Shown here piece after piece: positions 48,350 through 58,138 of a DNA stretch of 64,000 nt; the stretch's first letter is position 1; each line of letters opens with the position of its first letter. The notes under the pieces were generated by a model. It was not told the DNA's origin and did no database searches. It was given only the letters and a program-made list of their open reading frames with translations. A program made the position numbers and the translations under genes. This DNA is from Anaerobiospirillum sp. NML120449 (GTDB lineage: Bacteria; Pseudomonadota; Gammaproteobacteria; Enterobacterales; Succinivibrionaceae), in the NCBI RefSeq assembly GCF_023051105.1, contig NZ_JALKIL010000011.1, forward strand, positions 1 through 64,000, read 5' to 3'.

Positions 48350-49906
48350 TTACTGAGCTGTCAGTCCGTATTTCTTCATCTTTTCGATGAGAGTGGTACG
48401 GCGCAGACCAAGGGTTTCAGCAGCCTTGGCAACTACGCTGTTGGTCTGCTCAAGAGCCTGCTTAATCATGGAGATCTCAATCTCAGTAATCATATTCTTG
48501 AGGTTGACGCCTTCGGAGCTCAGACGTGGGATAAAGGCCTGTGCCATGTCGTCCTCATCACGGATAACAGGCAGATCAGGCAGCTCGGCGCGCTTCTGAC
48601 GGCTCTGGTTATTACCAAAAGCATCAGGATCGCCTGATACCAGAGTCTCGTCAAAGTCCATATCGAAGTTTTCGTCCACAGTCTCAAAGTCTTCAGTAGT
48701 GGTGAAGGCTTCGAGCAGTGCCTCGCGCTCTGCAAGCGGATCATCCGGAGTAGCATCGCCTCGGTATTTGGCTGGCAGATCAGAGGTATCGACTACCTCG
48801 TTAGGGTGGAGAATAAGCAGTCGCTCAACAAGGTTGGAAAGCTCACGCACGTTACCCTTCCACTCGTTTTGCATCAGGGTCAGCATGGCACGCTGGGTAA
48901 AGCGGATAGTGGTGTGCTGATCCTTGCCATGACGGTTTACCAGTTCCTGAATCAGGATAGGGATGTCGTCAGAGCGCTCACGTAATGGAGGAGTCTCGAT
49001 TGGGAATACGTTGAGACGGTAGAAAAGGTCCTCACGGAAACGGTTCTCGGCCACCATGGTCTCAAGATTCTGGTGGGTAGCAGCAATCACACGCACATTG
49101 GCGTTGATAAGCTTGTTGGAACCTACGCGAGTGAACTTGCGCTCCTGAAGAACACGCAGCAGCTTTACCTGCATCTGGAATGGCATGTCGCCAATTTCGT
49201 CCAGGAACAGGGTACCGCCCTCAGCAAGCTCAAAACGGCCTTCACGGGAGGCAAAAGCGCCGGTAAACGCACCCTTTTCGTGACCGAACAGTTCGGACTC
49301 GAGCAGTTCGCCTGGAATGGCGCCGCAGTTAACAGGTACGAATGGCTTCTTGGAACGGTTGGAGAGATCGTGAATGGCGCGGGCAACCACTTCCTTACCA
49401 GTACCGGACTCACCAAGAATCAGTACGTTGGCATCAGTAGGTGCTACCTGCTCAATCAGACGGCGTACCAGACAGATGGCATCGCCACGGCCTACGAGAC
49501 GCTTGATAAGAGCGCCACGCTTGCCGTCAGAGCGGCCAGACAGGCGGCTCATGGTCTTGAAAGACTGACTGTAGTGGAGCAGCTGTACCAGCTCGTCGTA
49601 GGCAGGTTCCTTGGACAGACGGCCAATGTAGTTGGCATCCTCCTTACCGGAAGGAATGAACTCGTCGTCGCAGATAATGAATGCAGTACGAGGGTACTTT
49701 GGAAGAACCTTGGCAATAGTGTCCTTGCCCTCAAGGTCTCCGAGGATACAGGCATCAATCTGATCGGAAGAGGAGTCAAGATAGGAAAGACAATCCTCTA
49801 CCTCGCCTGTCTGTGTAGCCGCACCCAGGAAGGTAAAGATGGTTTCAAGGGCCTGGCGTTTGTCTTGATCGTGCTCAATGACCAGAACGTTTCCAGAAAA
49901 CTGCAT
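48350..49906 (-). CDS. flrA: Sigma-54-dependent flagellar master regulator (FlrA/FleQ-like)
   Basis: Predicted 518 residues. An N-terminal receiver-like FleQ domain spans about 1-125. The AAA+ domain has Walker A GESGTGKE (165-172), the sigma-54 contact loop GAFTGA (212-217) and Walker [10 protein letters not shown] (232-240). A long acidic linker at about 380-465 leads to a Fis-type helix-turn-helix ([23 protein letters not shown], about 493-515). FlrA/FleQ opens sigma-54 promoters of early flagellar genes and, in Pseudomonas, responds to cyclic di-GMP. Location beside flgJKL, flaG and fliS supports the flagellar role. The start ATG 49906 has only a modest GGCGGGAT upstream. NtrC-like regulators of other processes are an alternative. 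Confidence 0.88.
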   Translation of the reverse strand: MQFSGNVLVIEHDQDKRQALETIFTFLGAATQTGEVEDCLSYLDSSSDQIDACILGDLEGKDTIAKVLPKYPRTAFIICDDEFIPSGKEDANYIGRLSKEPAYDELVQLLHYSQSFKTMSRLSGRSDGKRGALIKRLVGRGDAICLVRRLIEQVAPTDANVLILGESGTGKEVVARAIHDLSNRSKKPFVPVNCGAIPGELLESELFGHEKGAFTGAFASREGRFELAEGGTLFLDEIGDMPFQMQVKLLRVLQERKFTRVGSNKLINANVRVIAATHQNLETMVAENRFREDLFYRLNVFPIETPPLRERSDDIPILIQELVNRHGKDQHTTIRFTQRAMLTLMQNEWKGNVRELSNLVERLLILHPNEVVDTSDLPAKYRGDATPDDPLAEREALLEAFTTTEDFETVDENFDMDFDETLVSGDPDAFGNNQSRQKRAELPDLPVIRDEDDMAQAFIPRLSSEGVNLKNMITEIEISMIKQALEQTNSVVAKAAETLGLRRTTLIEKMKKYGLTAQ

Positions 49907-50060
49907 AATCCCGCCTTAAAAATGGTCAGATTAACCCGTGAAGAGAGAGTGGTTATGCCCGATTTGCCGTGAGCTAATGCGGGACATGGGTTAACCGGCC
50001 TGTAAGCCAAGTATTAGAGTGCTGAAATTCAGCGTGTTAGTAAGCGCATTGATATACCGA

Positions 50061-50101
50061 AGAACATGCTGACTGAATCGTGCCGATTCAGAAAGTGTTC
50101 T
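50061..50101 (-). promoter_or_regulatory. Nested hairpin in the probable flrA leader
   Basis: AGAACA and TGTTCT (outer, 6 bp) enclose CTGAATCG and CGATTCAG (inner, 8 bp, loop of three). It lies about 155 bases upstream of the flrA start and would be in its 5' untranslated region if transcription begins further up. It lacks a T-run, so it is not a terminator. Confidence 0.5.
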
Positions 50102-50805
50102 GGCAGAATGCCGACTTTCTCTGCTGGGTACGTGTTTATGCAGGCATAGTGAGCCCTGCAAAACTCAAAAAGCTGTACACTCCTTGTTCTACCTGGCTGT
50201 GCCTGGCAAAGACCCATCGGAGTGATTATTAAAAACAGTTGAGTTTCGCCCTCATTCACCTGGCCGAACTTAGGAGGACCGGTGCGGGCATTGGATACAG
50301 AGCATGAAAAGCGGCAGATAAGCGACAGGACATTAACTGGCAGGGCCTGCAGACGTGACAGCAGAACCCCTTGCGGGGCTCCTTATGTCATGGTCGGAGC
50401 AGGACAGTACAGTCAGGATGACATGGCGCTTGCGTGCCTGGGGGCACGGGCCGGCTTTCTCCTTATGTCAGGCGGGCTGTGAGCCCATGCAGTTTAAGTA
50501 ATCAAAATCATATGCATCCTGAACAGAGGTCTGCATGAATACTGGGAACTGCGTGCACTTCCTGGCAAGGACAAGTTGGCATCTGATGGAATATGTCTGA
50601 ACATCAGGGCATTACCTGAAAGAGTCAGTACATTCTGACAGTACGTCAGAAACAGCATTTTCAGGCACAGTAAAGTGCAGGTAATTCCTTAAAGGTCTTG
50701 TAAATCATTAAGGCTCAGTTAAGGTCCTGCATGGTGCTGCAATGCAGCATGCAGCCCAAAAGCGCTGTGTATTTTTCCAGTGCTAATGATACGCCTTTTT
50801 TAGCC

Positions 50806-50835
50806 AGATTAGGCAATTTTTTGACGGACTGTCAA
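50806..50835 (-). promoter_or_regulatory. Possible sigma-70 promoter reading toward flrA
   Basis: On the minus strand TTGACA (50835-50830) and TAATCT (50811-50806) are separated by 18 bases. TTGACA lies within a perfect 9-bp inverted repeat TTTTTTGAC/GTCAAAAAA (50817-50839), which could be an operator. The distance to flrA is about 900 bases, so a long leader or another product is implied. Confidence 0.35.
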
Positions 50836-51047
50836 AAAATATAATGTTCGGCAAAGACCATAACGGGCACTGTGTTTATCTAGTTGCAGTCATGCTTTCG
50901 ACACGTAAATAAAGTCATTTACACCGTAACTATCGCATTTGTGACCTTGCAGTGTCAGAAAATTGTATATCTAGGGACGAAGCTGGCAAGGCCTCATAGT
51001 TATGTTAAGCATCACTCAAACAGGCACCACTATTGAACAAAAATACA

Positions 51048-51063
51048 TGCGACACAGATCACA
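51048..51063. promoter_or_regulatory. CRP-like site upstream of flrA
   Basis: TGCGA-N6-TCACA matches the CRP consensus at 9 of 10 positions. CRP control of flagellar master regulators is known in enterics and Vibrio. The site lies 215 bases upstream of the possible promoter at 50806-50835. Confidence 0.45.
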
Positions 51064-52026
51064 AAACGCATTATTTATGTGCAAATAAGCCAGTTTACAA
51101 ACACACTGAATAATGCACCTCTGTGGATCAACAGATTGTATATAGCTCATAAAACGAGAAAAGACTTACCTTGAAGCGGCAACCTGCGGCAAGCAAAAAG
51201 TCCCGAAAAGTGGCATAAATCCCTGCATACAGCTAACCAAAAGTACCATCCTGCCACCATGGCATAAACGGCATAAACATGCCATCTGACACAGTTTTTA
51301 CCATGCTGTGCCACCCCGGCCACATATCTTGACACCACCCACCCCTCTGCCACAAAAAGCCAGCCAGAGACACTCTACAAAGCGCAAAACAGCGCTTTAC
51401 TACCATGCGTTAACACCCCCATTCCAGCCCTATTCCTGATCACTTCAGTGCATCAACACCACTGAGCAGAAAGATCAGCGACTACATATGCACAGTAGAA
51501 GCTCACTTTGTGTCCATGTCCTTTCGTCATAGTGACCTCTGTCAGAGCAGTACTACTAACCTGCTTCACTTTACATTTGCTCTACTGTCTTGCTACTTCA
51601 ATCTTTCCTTAATCGATAGCGCAGTGTTTCTTCTACATACCAAAGATCTGCGCATACCTGGGGCAACTTTCAAAAAGCTCAAGTGATGAGAGACGCCTCG
51701 TCTAAATACATGCGTGCATAGCTGTATGTGTGAGTAACTGTTTTGGTTTTGCTGCATGCGCCGGGTCGCTCCAGGATCAAATCGTGATTAATCAAGGTAC
51801 TGGTCAATGAAAAAATCATGGAGTTAATACCCTGGTTGCCGGGTATTGCCAGGTTGACTTTGGTGCTGGTTTGTTGGGCAAGTTTGATCTGACAATTGCT
51901 GGGAACAGCCGGGTCTGGCCAGGCGAAAAATGAGGTGGATGGCAGGAGATCGACGAGGGGTGAAAGGGAGTGTCAGAAGTAAGAAAAAGTGCTTATAAAG
52001 CTGATGTATATGCGGTTTAAGGTGCG

Positions 52027-52042
52027 TGGCACAGGGCTTGCA
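52027..52042 (+). promoter_or_regulatory. Sigma-54 promoter for flgJKL
   Basis: TGGCAC-N5-TTGCA is an exact match to the -24/-12 consensus, with GG and GC at correct spacing. It lies 237 bases upstream of flgJ on the same strand, next to the flrA gene encoding a sigma-54 activator. Confidence 0.75.
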
Positions 52043-52278
52043 CCAAGACATAAAAAAGCCATTGGTGCAGTCACTAATTTGGCGCGCATTCGTCACGACT
52101 GCAGGGCTGCAGGTTCAACAGTTTTTGCCGCAGCCAGCAAGGCTTTTACAGGTTTAACTGAACTTGGTCAGAATGCTCTGACTGAAGTTTTGGGAGCTGC
52201 CCTCTATAAAGGGTGCTGGTCGGGATGACCGCATGAGCAGGGTGGCGCTGGATCTACCGCTGTTTTGTAGGTGCTGTT

Positions 52279-53364
52279 ATGGATTTAACTTCACAACATA
52301 TGCAAAAGGCTAAGTCCGATCTTGGCTTACTGGCTGATACCCGAGGTCTGGACAAGCTGCGAGCCCTGGGCAATGGCTCCAATAAGGAAAAGGCCCAGGC
52401 ACTGTATATGGCTGCTCAGCAGTTTGAGTCCCTGTTAATGCAGTACTGGGTAGACGGTATGCGTTCAACCAATGATGCCCTGAATCCAGACTCTCCATTA
52501 AAGAGTAAGTACTCAGGCTTCTTTGATGACATGCTGGCTCAGCAGCAGGTTGGCTCCATGGTACAGGGCAACAGCACCGGCATTGGCTCTATCAGCAAGA
52601 GCTCCATCTCTTATCTCATCACCAAGCAGTTTGCCCGCACCCTGGGTGACGAAGGCAAGGCCTTGATGGCCGAGCTCGAGGGACGTCCTTATGACCCAGA
52701 GGCCGCTGTATCTACAGGTAAGGCAGGTGAGCTCAATGGCGGTTCCCCTAAATTCTTTGAGCTGTCTAAGAACGACAATATTGTTGCCGTGCTTCAGAGA
52801 CAGCGCCCATCCAAGCTGCTTGATGACGCCGTAAACAAGAAAGGCGCAGCCACCATCAGCAGCCTGAACGAACTTTATGCCTCACTGCCTGACGCAAGCG
52901 AGATGCGCAAATTCGACTCCCCAGAGGACTTTGTGGACAAGATGATGCCATACGCAGTCAAGGCTGTTGAAGGTCTGGGCATGAATCCACTGGTACTGGT
53001 AGCACAGGCTGCACTGGAAACCGGCTGGGGTAAACATGTTCCAAAGGGTAACAACTACTACGGCATCAAGGCCGGCAAGTCATGGACCGGTATGACAGAG
53101 AATCTCGATTCTCCTGAGTTTGAAAATGGTGCCATGGTTACCAGAAATTCCCGCTTCAGAGCATATCCATCTGTGCTCGAAAGCATGAAAGATTATGTAT
53201 CGCTGATTACCGGCAATGAGCGTTACTCCAAGGCTGCTGGAAAGAGCTTCGATCCGGACACCTATTTCGATGAAATCCAGAACGCCGGTTATGCTACCGA
53301 CCCTGATTATGCGGCCAAGCTGAAGAACATTTCACGCCAGATCGCATTTATGGCATACAAATAG
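52279..53364 (+). CDS. flgJ: Flagellar rod assembly protein with peptidoglycan hydrolase domain
   Basis: Predicted 361 residues (E. coli FlgJ is 313). The N-terminal rod-binding part (about 40-100) shows AAQQFESLLMQYWVDGMRST and GFFDDMLAQQ. A linker at 125-210 follows, then the glucosaminidase domain (212-361) with AQAALETGWGKH (catalytic E247), NNYYGIKAG and FRAYPSVLESMKDYV. FlgJ caps the rod during assembly and cuts the cell wall locally. No signal peptide, as expected for export by the flagellar apparatus. First gene of flgJ-flgK-flgL with 66- and 13-base gaps. Confidence 0.95.
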   Translation: MDLTSQHMQKAKSDLGLLADTRGLDKLRALGNGSNKEKAQALYMAAQQFESLLMQYWVDGMRSTNDALNPDSPLKSKYSGFFDDMLAQQQVGSMVQGNSTGIGSISKSSISYLITKQFARTLGDEGKALMAELEGRPYDPEAAVSTGKAGELNGGSPKFFELSKNDNIVAVLQRQRPSKLLDDAVNKKGAATISSLNELYASLPDASEMRKFDSPEDFVDKMMPYAVKAVEGLGMNPLVLVAQAALETGWGKHVPKGNNYYGIKAGKSWTGMTENLDSPEFENGAMVTRNSRFRAYPSVLESMKDYVSLITGNERYSKAAGKSFDPDTYFDEIQNAGYATDPDYAAKLKNISRQIAFMAYK

Positions 53365-53430
53365 CATAGAGATTATCGAAGAGAAAATTTCAGCAGCGTG
53401 AACAGACGCTAAGTTGTAGGAAGTAAGGTT

Positions 53431-55497
53431 ATGCTCGATTTGTTACAGACCGGTAAGTTTGGTGTTCTTACCAACCAGAAGCTTTTAGGCACCACCTCTA
53501 ATAACATCACCAATGTTAATACTGAGGGCTATACCCGCCAGGAAACAGTTGTTTATACCAGCGCCATTGAGTGGGGTGTAGGCAGCACTGTAACTCGCAG
53601 ACTTTACGACAAGTACGTTCAGCGTGAGATGTTCCGTGACCAGGGTAACGTCGGTTTCTACGACGCCTACTCCTCTGGTCTGGGCACTGTAGACAAGCTT
53701 TTATCCAGCAAGGATACTTCCATTACCCACAAGCTTGATTCTCTGTTCGCTTCTATGGAAAAGGCTGCTCAGAACGCCACCTCTCTGGCCAGCCGTCAAG
53801 AGCTGCTGTCTCAGTTCCAGACTTTAACTGACCGCTACAATACTCTTAACTACAACATCAAGAATGAGCTGACCGACATCAACAACAAGATTGATGATGC
53901 CGCTTCCAACATCAACGATCTCGTTAAGGGTCTGTACGAAGTAAACCGCAGCATCCGCAACCTTGGTCAGAGCGTTACCAAGAGCGATGTAGGTCTTCAG
54001 CTGCTGGACAAGCGTGACCAGATGGTCAACCAGCTCTCCGAGTTCGTAGACGTAAATGTAACTACTGAGAGTGATGGTTCCTGGAGCCTGTACCTTGGCA
54101 ATGGCCAGCTGCTTGTTAATGGTGATACCTACGGTACTCTGGCAGTTAACCAGAAGACTGGTGACCAGACCCGCCGTGAAATCAGCCTGATTTTTGAGAC
54201 CCCATCCAAGAGCAAGGTAGACCTCGGTCATGATGCCTGGGGTGGCAAGTTAGGCGGTCTGCTTGCTGCATCCGATGAGATGCGTCAGGCCATGCGTGAG
54301 CTTGGTCAGAGTGCCCTTGCCTTCGCCGATGCCATGAACACCCAGAACAAGGGCGGTATTACCCTTGGCAATGTAGCCGGTAAGGATGTAATTACCATTC
54401 CTGATGTTAAGGGTACTTCTACCGACGGCAGATTTGCCATGACTGTATCCTTCAATCCTGGTGAAGGCTCAGACATTCGTAGCGATGATTACTTAGTACG
54501 CTTCGAGGATGATGGCGGTAATATGGTCCCTCGTGTCTACACTGTAGATGCAAACGGTAAGGAGACCATGGTTCCTGAGGCTGATGTAAAGATTGGACAA
54601 GATGCTAACGGCAATATGCAGCTCAAGGTTGAAGGTCATGGCATCACATTAAGCTTCAATGCTACTCAGCAGGCAATGCAAAACACTGATGTCAGATTTA
54701 CTGCTCAGCCAACCATTAATTCAGCTTTTGACATCAAGTGCAACATTACCAAGCCAGAAGATTTTGCATTCTCATCAGCAATCCGTGTAAACGGCAACAA
54801 GCATAGTGGTAATGCAACTCCATCATTAGTTGGTGTTACTCAGACTGGTACTGCTGCTACCGACAAAGAGTTTGGTATTTACATCGATCCAACAACCGGT
54901 AAGCCAGCTTTTACCAACAATGCACCAAACTATGTTCAGGTTGAAAAGAACGCTCAGGGACAGCTTGAGTATGTTGTCTACCACAAGGATAACGCAGGTC
55001 AGCTGACAAAGCTTGGTACTGCCCCAGCAGATTGCAACGGTAAGAATATCTTTGCAAATACTACGTGGAATGACCCCAATACTCCTGACGGCTATCCACA
55101 TTACGATGTTAACTTTACCGGTACTGTTGATAACGGATCCAGCTTTGACATCGAGATTAACACCGATGGTAAGAACGACAACACCAACGGTAATCTGATG
55201 GCTGCATTGAAGCAGGAAAATCTGGTATACGGTGCCGAGAACATCAAGGTTTCTTTCACTGAGGACTACGCTAACCTGACTGCAGAGATTGGTTCTGCTG
55301 TTATGTCAGCTACCACTGACCTGGCTGCTGCCAAGGCCAAGTGTGAACAGAGCCAGAATCTGTTTGCCTCAACTGCAGGTGTAAACCTCGACGAGGAAGC
55401 TGCTAACCTGATTCGCTTCCAGCAGTCTTACAGCGCCTGTGCAAGAATTATTAACGCCTCTCAGACAATTTTTGACGCCTTAATGAGCGCCATCTAA
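53431..55497 (+). CDS. flgK: Flagellar hook-associated protein 1
   Basis: Predicted 688 residues (E. coli FlgK is 547). FlgK joins the hook to the filament. The conserved N-terminal rod part MLDLLQTGKFGVLTNQKLLGTTSNNITNVNTEGYTRQ and the C-terminal coiled segment (NLIRFQQSYSACARIINASQTIFDALMSAI) are the standard D0/D1 ends. The extra length lies in the middle (about 300-600), the surface-exposed domains, which vary between species. AGGAAGTAAGG precedes ATG 53431. Confidence 0.95.
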   Translation: MLDLLQTGKFGVLTNQKLLGTTSNNITNVNTEGYTRQETVVYTSAIEWGVGSTVTRRLYDKYVQREMFRDQGNVGFYDAYSSGLGTVDKLLSSKDTSITHKLDSLFASMEKAAQNATSLASRQELLSQFQTLTDRYNTLNYNIKNELTDINNKIDDAASNINDLVKGLYEVNRSIRNLGQSVTKSDVGLQLLDKRDQMVNQLSEFVDVNVTTESDGSWSLYLGNGQLLVNGDTYGTLAVNQKTGDQTRREISLIFETPSKSKVDLGHDAWGGKLGGLLAASDEMRQAMRELGQSALAFADAMNTQNKGGITLGNVAGKDVITIPDVKGTSTDGRFAMTVSFNPGEGSDIRSDDYLVRFEDDGGNMVPRVYTVDANGKETMVPEADVKIGQDANGNMQLKVEGHGITLSFNATQQAMQNTDVRFTAQPTINSAFDIKCNITKPEDFAFSSAIRVNGNKHSGNATPSLVGVTQTGTAATDKEFGIYIDPTTGKPAFTNNAPNYVQVEKNAQGQLEYVVYHKDNAGQLTKLGTAPADCNGKNIFANTTWNDPNTPDGYPHYDVNFTGTVDNGSSFDIEINTDGKNDNTNGNLMAALKQENLVYGAENIKVSFTEDYANLTAEIGSAVMSATTDLAAAKAKCEQSQNLFASTAGVNLDEEAANLIRFQQSYSACARIINASQTIFDALMSAI

Positions 55498-55510
55498 TTA
55501 GGAGATTATC

Positions 55511-56767
55511 ATGCGCGTTTCAACAGCAATGCAGTATAACAACCATCTTGGTTATTTACAGTCCGCAAACTCCAAGGTAGATCTGGCCTCTCAGCGTTAC
55601 AACACTGGTAAGCTGTTCCAGACTGCCGGTGAAAACCCTGGCGGTATGTCCGCCAGCATGAAGTATCAGGCCGACATCGCTGCTTACAAACAGTACGGTC
55701 TGAACTCAAAGATTGTTGCTGACTCTCTGGCTCAGGAAGAAACTGCTCTGGGTCAGATCTATGACACCATGTCCAGCATTCAGACCCGTCTGATTCAGGC
55801 CATTAACGGCACCCTCGATGACGGCTCCCGTGCAGCTCTGGCTGAAGACATCAAGCAGATGCAGGCTCAGCTGTTCAATACCATGAACACCAAGAATGCC
55901 GAGGGTGAGTACATCTTCTCCGGCGCTCAGAGCAGCATTCCTACTTTCCGTCTTACCTCTGACGGCAAGTACATCTGCCAGGCTGACGGTTCTTCCAAGA
56001 ACGTAAACGTTTCTCCAACCTTACAGGTTCAGGTAACTGACAGTGGTCTGAACATTTTCGAGAACGTAAATCTGGCTAATGATTTTACTTTCGCTGCAAC
56101 TGATGCAAACGGTGCTGCAAAGAACGACTACAAGGCCTCAATCAGCGACTACGACCAGTTTAATGCACTTTATAATAAGTACTATGACTCTGGCACCGGC
56201 GGCCAGGCTAACGGTAACAACGCATTAAAGATTGAAGTGCTTGCAGATAATAAGTTCCGTCTTACAGATCAAAATGGCCAGACCATTGACGAGGGTGAGA
56301 TTAAGGAAGGCAAGATTCAGGTTCAGGGTATGGAGTTTGAAATCCCAGGCGGTCAGATCCCTGCTCAAGGTGATACTATCAATATCACTCTCCAGGACCC
56401 GCAGTCTGATAACATCCTGAACCAGCTATCTAGTGTTATCGAGGCTCTGAACACTCCTCTTGATCAGAATCCTGACGCTAAAGCAGATGTAACCCGTCAG
56501 CTGGTCAAGATGCAGGAGAACATCAGCATCGCCAAGAAGCAGGTAGATACCTACCGTGGTCTGGTTGGTGCCCGTGGTGCCAACATTGATGACATCATCA
56601 AGTCCAATGAGTCCTTACACGACATCAAGACTGAGGCCAATGCCAACGTAAGCGAAATTGATGCTTTCCAGGCTGTTTCTGACCTCCTCGTTACCCAGAA
56701 CGCTCTGCAGGTTGCTCAGCAGTCCTACAACATCGTTCACTCTGCAACTCTCTTCGACTTCATGTAA
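55511..56767 (+). CDS. flgL: Flagellar hook-associated protein 3
   Basis: Predicted 418 residues (E. coli FlgL is 317). The N-terminus MRVSTAMQYNNHLGYLQSANSKVDLASQRYNTGKLFQTAGENPGGM and the C-terminal VSEIDAFQAVSDLLVTQNALQVAQQSYNIVHSATLFDFM are typical of the flagellin-like D0/D1 helices. The middle is enlarged as in FlgK. TTAGGAG lies 7 bases upstream of ATG 55511, 13 bases after flgK, so the two are co-transcribed. A strong terminator follows. Confidence 0.95.
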   Translation: MRVSTAMQYNNHLGYLQSANSKVDLASQRYNTGKLFQTAGENPGGMSASMKYQADIAAYKQYGLNSKIVADSLAQEETALGQIYDTMSSIQTRLIQAINGTLDDGSRAALAEDIKQMQAQLFNTMNTKNAEGEYIFSGAQSSIPTFRLTSDGKYICQADGSSKNVNVSPTLQVQVTDSGLNIFENVNLANDFTFAATDANGAAKNDYKASISDYDQFNALYNKYYDSGTGGQANGNNALKIEVLADNKFRLTDQNGQTIDEGEIKEGKIQVQGMEFEIPGGQIPAQGDTINITLQDPQSDNILNQLSSVIEALNTPLDQNPDAKADVTRQLVKMQENISIAKKQVDTYRGLVGARGANIDDIIKSNESLHDIKTEANANVSEIDAFQAVSDLLVTQNALQVAQQSYNIVHSATLFDFM

Positions 56768-56835
56768 GAGTGCAGTGACCCGGTAACATCCGCGTCAGGC
56801 TGTCGATTTGAAAAAGATTTCAGCATAATTAAAGT

Positions 56836-56866
56836 AAAGGCGAACTTCGGTTCGCCTTTATTTTTT
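56836..56866 (+). terminator. flgJKL operon terminator
   Basis: AAAGGCGAAC and GTTCGCCTTT around a TTCG loop, followed by ATTTTTT, 69 bases past flgL. Confidence 0.95.
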
Positions 56867-57362
56867 GGTGCGCAGCTGCTGATTATGGGGATAATAGGCT
56901 AAAATGCAGAAAAATTTCAGCCGGTGTGCAAATTTTCCGGGTGTGTTGCTGATCCTGGTCCAGTCCTTGCCTATACATGTATATGTGGCAGGGAAATGCG
57001 ACAGCATGACAATAAATTGTCCCCCAAAGGCACAATTTTCTTCCTGACACTGCGTGCCTTGTTTTGGCTGATATATCAGCTTAAAGGCCAGCAAATGTGG
57101 CAATGTGCAATTGCACAAATCACACGGTTTAAGAACACCCGATATTAAGGTTAGCGTGCTTCACTGCACCTGGTGGTGTAGTTTTAATCTAAGGTGCAGT
57201 ATTAAGCCTTCTCCCCCGAGGGGATGGTTTGCCCTTATTTTTACGGGTAAAAGCAGTCGCGGCAGATATGCCGTTGAAGAGACATCTTTGTTGCTGTTGA
57301 TCTGTTTCAACTGACTGTTCGCCACATACATCAAGTGAAATAGATGTGTATTTTAATAACGT

Positions 57363-57500
57363 TGGCGCAATTTTGTGCGTCAGCACTTACTGACATATCA
57401 GTAAGTTTGATTTAGTCCTGTGTATGGTTCTACAATTGGAACCAGTAGTGGAAGGCCTGTATGCATAGGCCTCGTGAAATGTTTATGATTCACGGGCCTT
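57363..57500 (+). ncRNA. Cluster of four hairpins ending in a terminator-like stem
   Basis: In order: GCGCA/TGTGCG-type stem at about 57366-57379; perfect ACTTACTGA/TCAGTAAGT at 57385-57406; TGGTTC/GAACCA at 57425-57444; and AGGCC-T-CGTGAA paired with TTCACG-GGCCT at 57467-57500, followed by TTGTC. No open frame with a ribosome binding site is present. It could be a small RNA of about 140 nt or a set of operators. No clear promoter was identified and strand is chosen from the weak T-rich end. Confidence 0.3.
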
Positions 57501-58007
57501 TGTCTGACAGCTGCCAGCAGAGCACAATTTGTGATCTGTGTTGTAAGAAAAAGATATTCAGGCAGATATTTTTCAATAATTCTGCTAAAAAACCGTTATA
57601 AGTAGTAGTAATCAGAAAAGTGTCCTGTGCAATGTTGTGGACCTTTCGATCGCTCATTTAGTGGTTTTTTATCCTTCAGATTTACTGAAGACAGCGGTGA
57701 GAAATGAGCCTGCTGGACTGTCCTTGCGAAGTTCCAGTTCTGATATCGACTTTCCATGGCGCAAAACTGGGGAGATCACTCATTCAGTTCATTCTCTGTT
57801 GTGAACTGTATGCTGTACCCCCATTCATCAGGTCTTTTCTGAACACCTGTTCTCCATTTCCCTAAGTTCGTGGAGTTCAGGACGAGCTCATAATTCAGTT
57901 AACTCCATCCAACTTGAGCAGACTGGCTGGAAAATTCATGGCGGCACCTGTTACATCCTGGTACGCTGATTTGTCACAGCCTTCTGAAGATATAACGACT
58001 AGCCATA

Positions 58008-58023
58008 TGGCACCAGTTAGGCC
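58008..58023 (+). promoter_or_regulatory. Sigma-54-like promoter upstream of flaG
   Basis: TGGCAC-N5-AGGCC: a perfect -24 element and a correctly spaced GC at -12, but AG instead of TT before it. It lies 115 bases upstream of flaG. Confidence 0.45.
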
Positions 58024-58138
58024 ATAGAGCAAATGACGTTAGCAAGATAAGAAGGACAGGTACTGATTCTTGAGCACACAGGCTTTTGCTTGTAATGATA
58101 TCAGTGTACTGTTCCCTCAGTAGGAAAGAGGACTAGCC

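Larger units (their letters stand above)
49907..52278. other. Long regulatory region between flrA and flgJ
   Basis: No protein gene is supported in 2.4 kb. It contains a nested hairpin at 50061-50101, an AT-rich stretch at 50760-51130 with a possible minus-strand promoter and a CRP-like site, and a sigma-54 promoter at 52027-52042 for flgJ. A small dyad GCTGAA-A-TTCAGC lies at 50021-50033. The segment 51140-52000 shows nothing I can name. Confidence 0.6.
56768..58138. other. Gap between flgL and flaG
   Basis: No gene. A flagellin gene would be usual here but is absent. The region holds the flgL terminator, a row of hairpins at 57363-57500 and a sigma-54-like site at 58008-58023. Confidence 0.6.

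Noticed and set aside
49073-49972. Plus-strand frame of 299 codons
   Set aside because: Antisense shadow of flrA with no recognisable motif.
50821-50845. TTGACG and TATAAT on the + strand as a promoter
   Set aside because: The spacer is only 13 bases; the minus-strand reading with 18-base spacing is better.
51989-52228. 79-codon frame before flgJ
   Set aside because: It runs through the sigma-54 promoter and resembles no protein family.
57541-57575. Sigma-28-like TAAG...GCAGATAT
   Set aside because: The -35 element is poor and the spacing one base short; too weak to list.
57711-57730. TGGACT...TTGC as a sigma-54 site
   Set aside because: The distance between GG and GC is one base short of the required spacing.
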